From NCBI RefSeq assembly GCF_014529535.1, contig NW_023503409.1:1984390-2048389 (forward strand): a stretch of 64,000 nt of DNA. Reading direction: 5' to 3'. This document shows, piece after piece, positions 63,301 to 64,000 of the stretch. How positions within the stretch are numbered: the stretch's first letter is position 1; every line of letters starts with the position of its first letter. The notes under the pieces were generated by a model. That model was not told where the DNA came from. It did no database searches and saw only the letters and a list, made by a program, of their open reading frames with translations. Made by a program: the position numbers and the translations under genes. Source of the stretch: Bradysia coprophila (Eukaryota; Arthropoda; Insecta; Diptera; Sciaridae).

Positions 63301-64000
63301 TAACATCAAAACCAAAATAATAAACAAAAAAAATCTTTTTCTAATATTTCTTTCTAAATCTTTTTTTTTAAAGCCAATTGAGTTCAAAATTGGACTGATG
63401 ACTTATGTGTAAATAATACAAATTTTGCTCTCACGCCTTTCCATTAATAATTTTCGCGCAACCATTTGTCACGACCGCATCATCTTTAGTGTCTGAAATA
63501 AAAATTCATGTTTTTCTTTGAGTTGAAATGGGAGCCAAAAAACGATGTGGAAGCGAAATCCATATTCGTCACACAATAAAGGAACTCAAACTTCCATAGA
63601 TACCAAAGTGCAAAGTAATTCATTTCAATCGTCTTTATTTCATTTAAATTTTCGTAACATAACTGAATTAAGTTTGTGAAAAACAATGACCAGATATCGT
63701 GACCTGATAGTATAGCCCCATCTCTTACAATCAATCTTTATTTTTGAGAAGAAAATAGATTCGACCGATTTTGAATATCCTCTTTTTTGCTGAAGCGGTA
63801 CTAGTGAAATTGTGGAAGTAATTACGGGAATGAGCAAAATCAGTCGAAAATATGGAAGATAAGGTGTATGTTAAACGTTTTTGAAAGTTCATTGGCATCT
63901 ACCGTGAATGTCTCGCTCTCAATTGGTATCTTTGCAATTGAGCGAAAAAGCAAGACACTACGGTACCATTGTCAGTAATTCAGTCCATTTTTGACTCTGG
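60366..64000. other. No gene seen to the right edge
   Basis: T-rich and A-rich DNA with many homopolymer runs. Short frames occur near 60747, 61044, 62632 and 63486 without recognisable domains. It could be intron or a long untranslated region of a gene beyond the window. Confidence 0.45.

Overview
The window reads as nuclear DNA of an insect, most likely a dipteran and plausibly a nematoceran such as a fungus gnat. It is strongly AT-rich, introns are short (about 65 to 120 nt) with GT-AG boundaries, promoters and gene spacing look animal, and much of the sequence is small inverted-repeat transposons. The order is inferred from gene content and style; I cannot name the species.

Layout. 1.8-3.0 kb: three minus-strand exons of a secreted or membrane Cys-rich protein resembling Shavenoid, running off the left edge. 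3.0-31.2 kb: about 28 kb with no gene I can support. It holds a 238-bp MITE, a clean 396-bp hAT-type MITE, two dispersed repeat families and one decayed reading frame. 31.2-32.9 kb: a SMYD4-like TPR/MYND/SET gene (minus). 33-36.8 kb: no gene, one MITE. 36.8-40.3 kb: a 3.55-kb foldback-like element built almost wholly from short repeats around GAGAC/GTCTC, with a head-to-head 49-bp tandem array and a 5S rRNA-like fragment. 41.3-44.8 kb: an unusual LTR-retroelement compound with three apparently identical 204-bp LTRs, the outer two inverted, flanked by one 5-bp target duplication. 45.3-46.7 kb: Ctu1 (tRNA 2-thiolation). 48.2-48.8 kb: an intronless PaiA-like GNAT acetyltransferase (minus). 50.7-53.8 kb: a complete eight-exon retinoblastoma-family gene (Rbf). 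55.4-58.2 kb: MITEs, then a broken agmatine-deiminase-type (PAD_porph) pseudogene. 58.2-64 kb: a 147-bp tandem repeat, a 505-bp foldback element and otherwise featureless AT-rich DNA.

The genes are independent loci, not a pathway cluster. Ctu1 makes the wobble-uridine thiolation of tRNAs, Rbf represses E2F-driven cell-cycle genes, and the SMYD4-like protein has a SET domain with an altered cofactor motif. The GNAT and the PAD_porph pseudogene both look like families of bacterial character and are candidate horizontal transfers. The most unusual structures are the inverted-LTR compound and the hairpin-forming repeat element next to it. All coordinates for splice sites were derived by reading GT/AG boundaries and checking frame.
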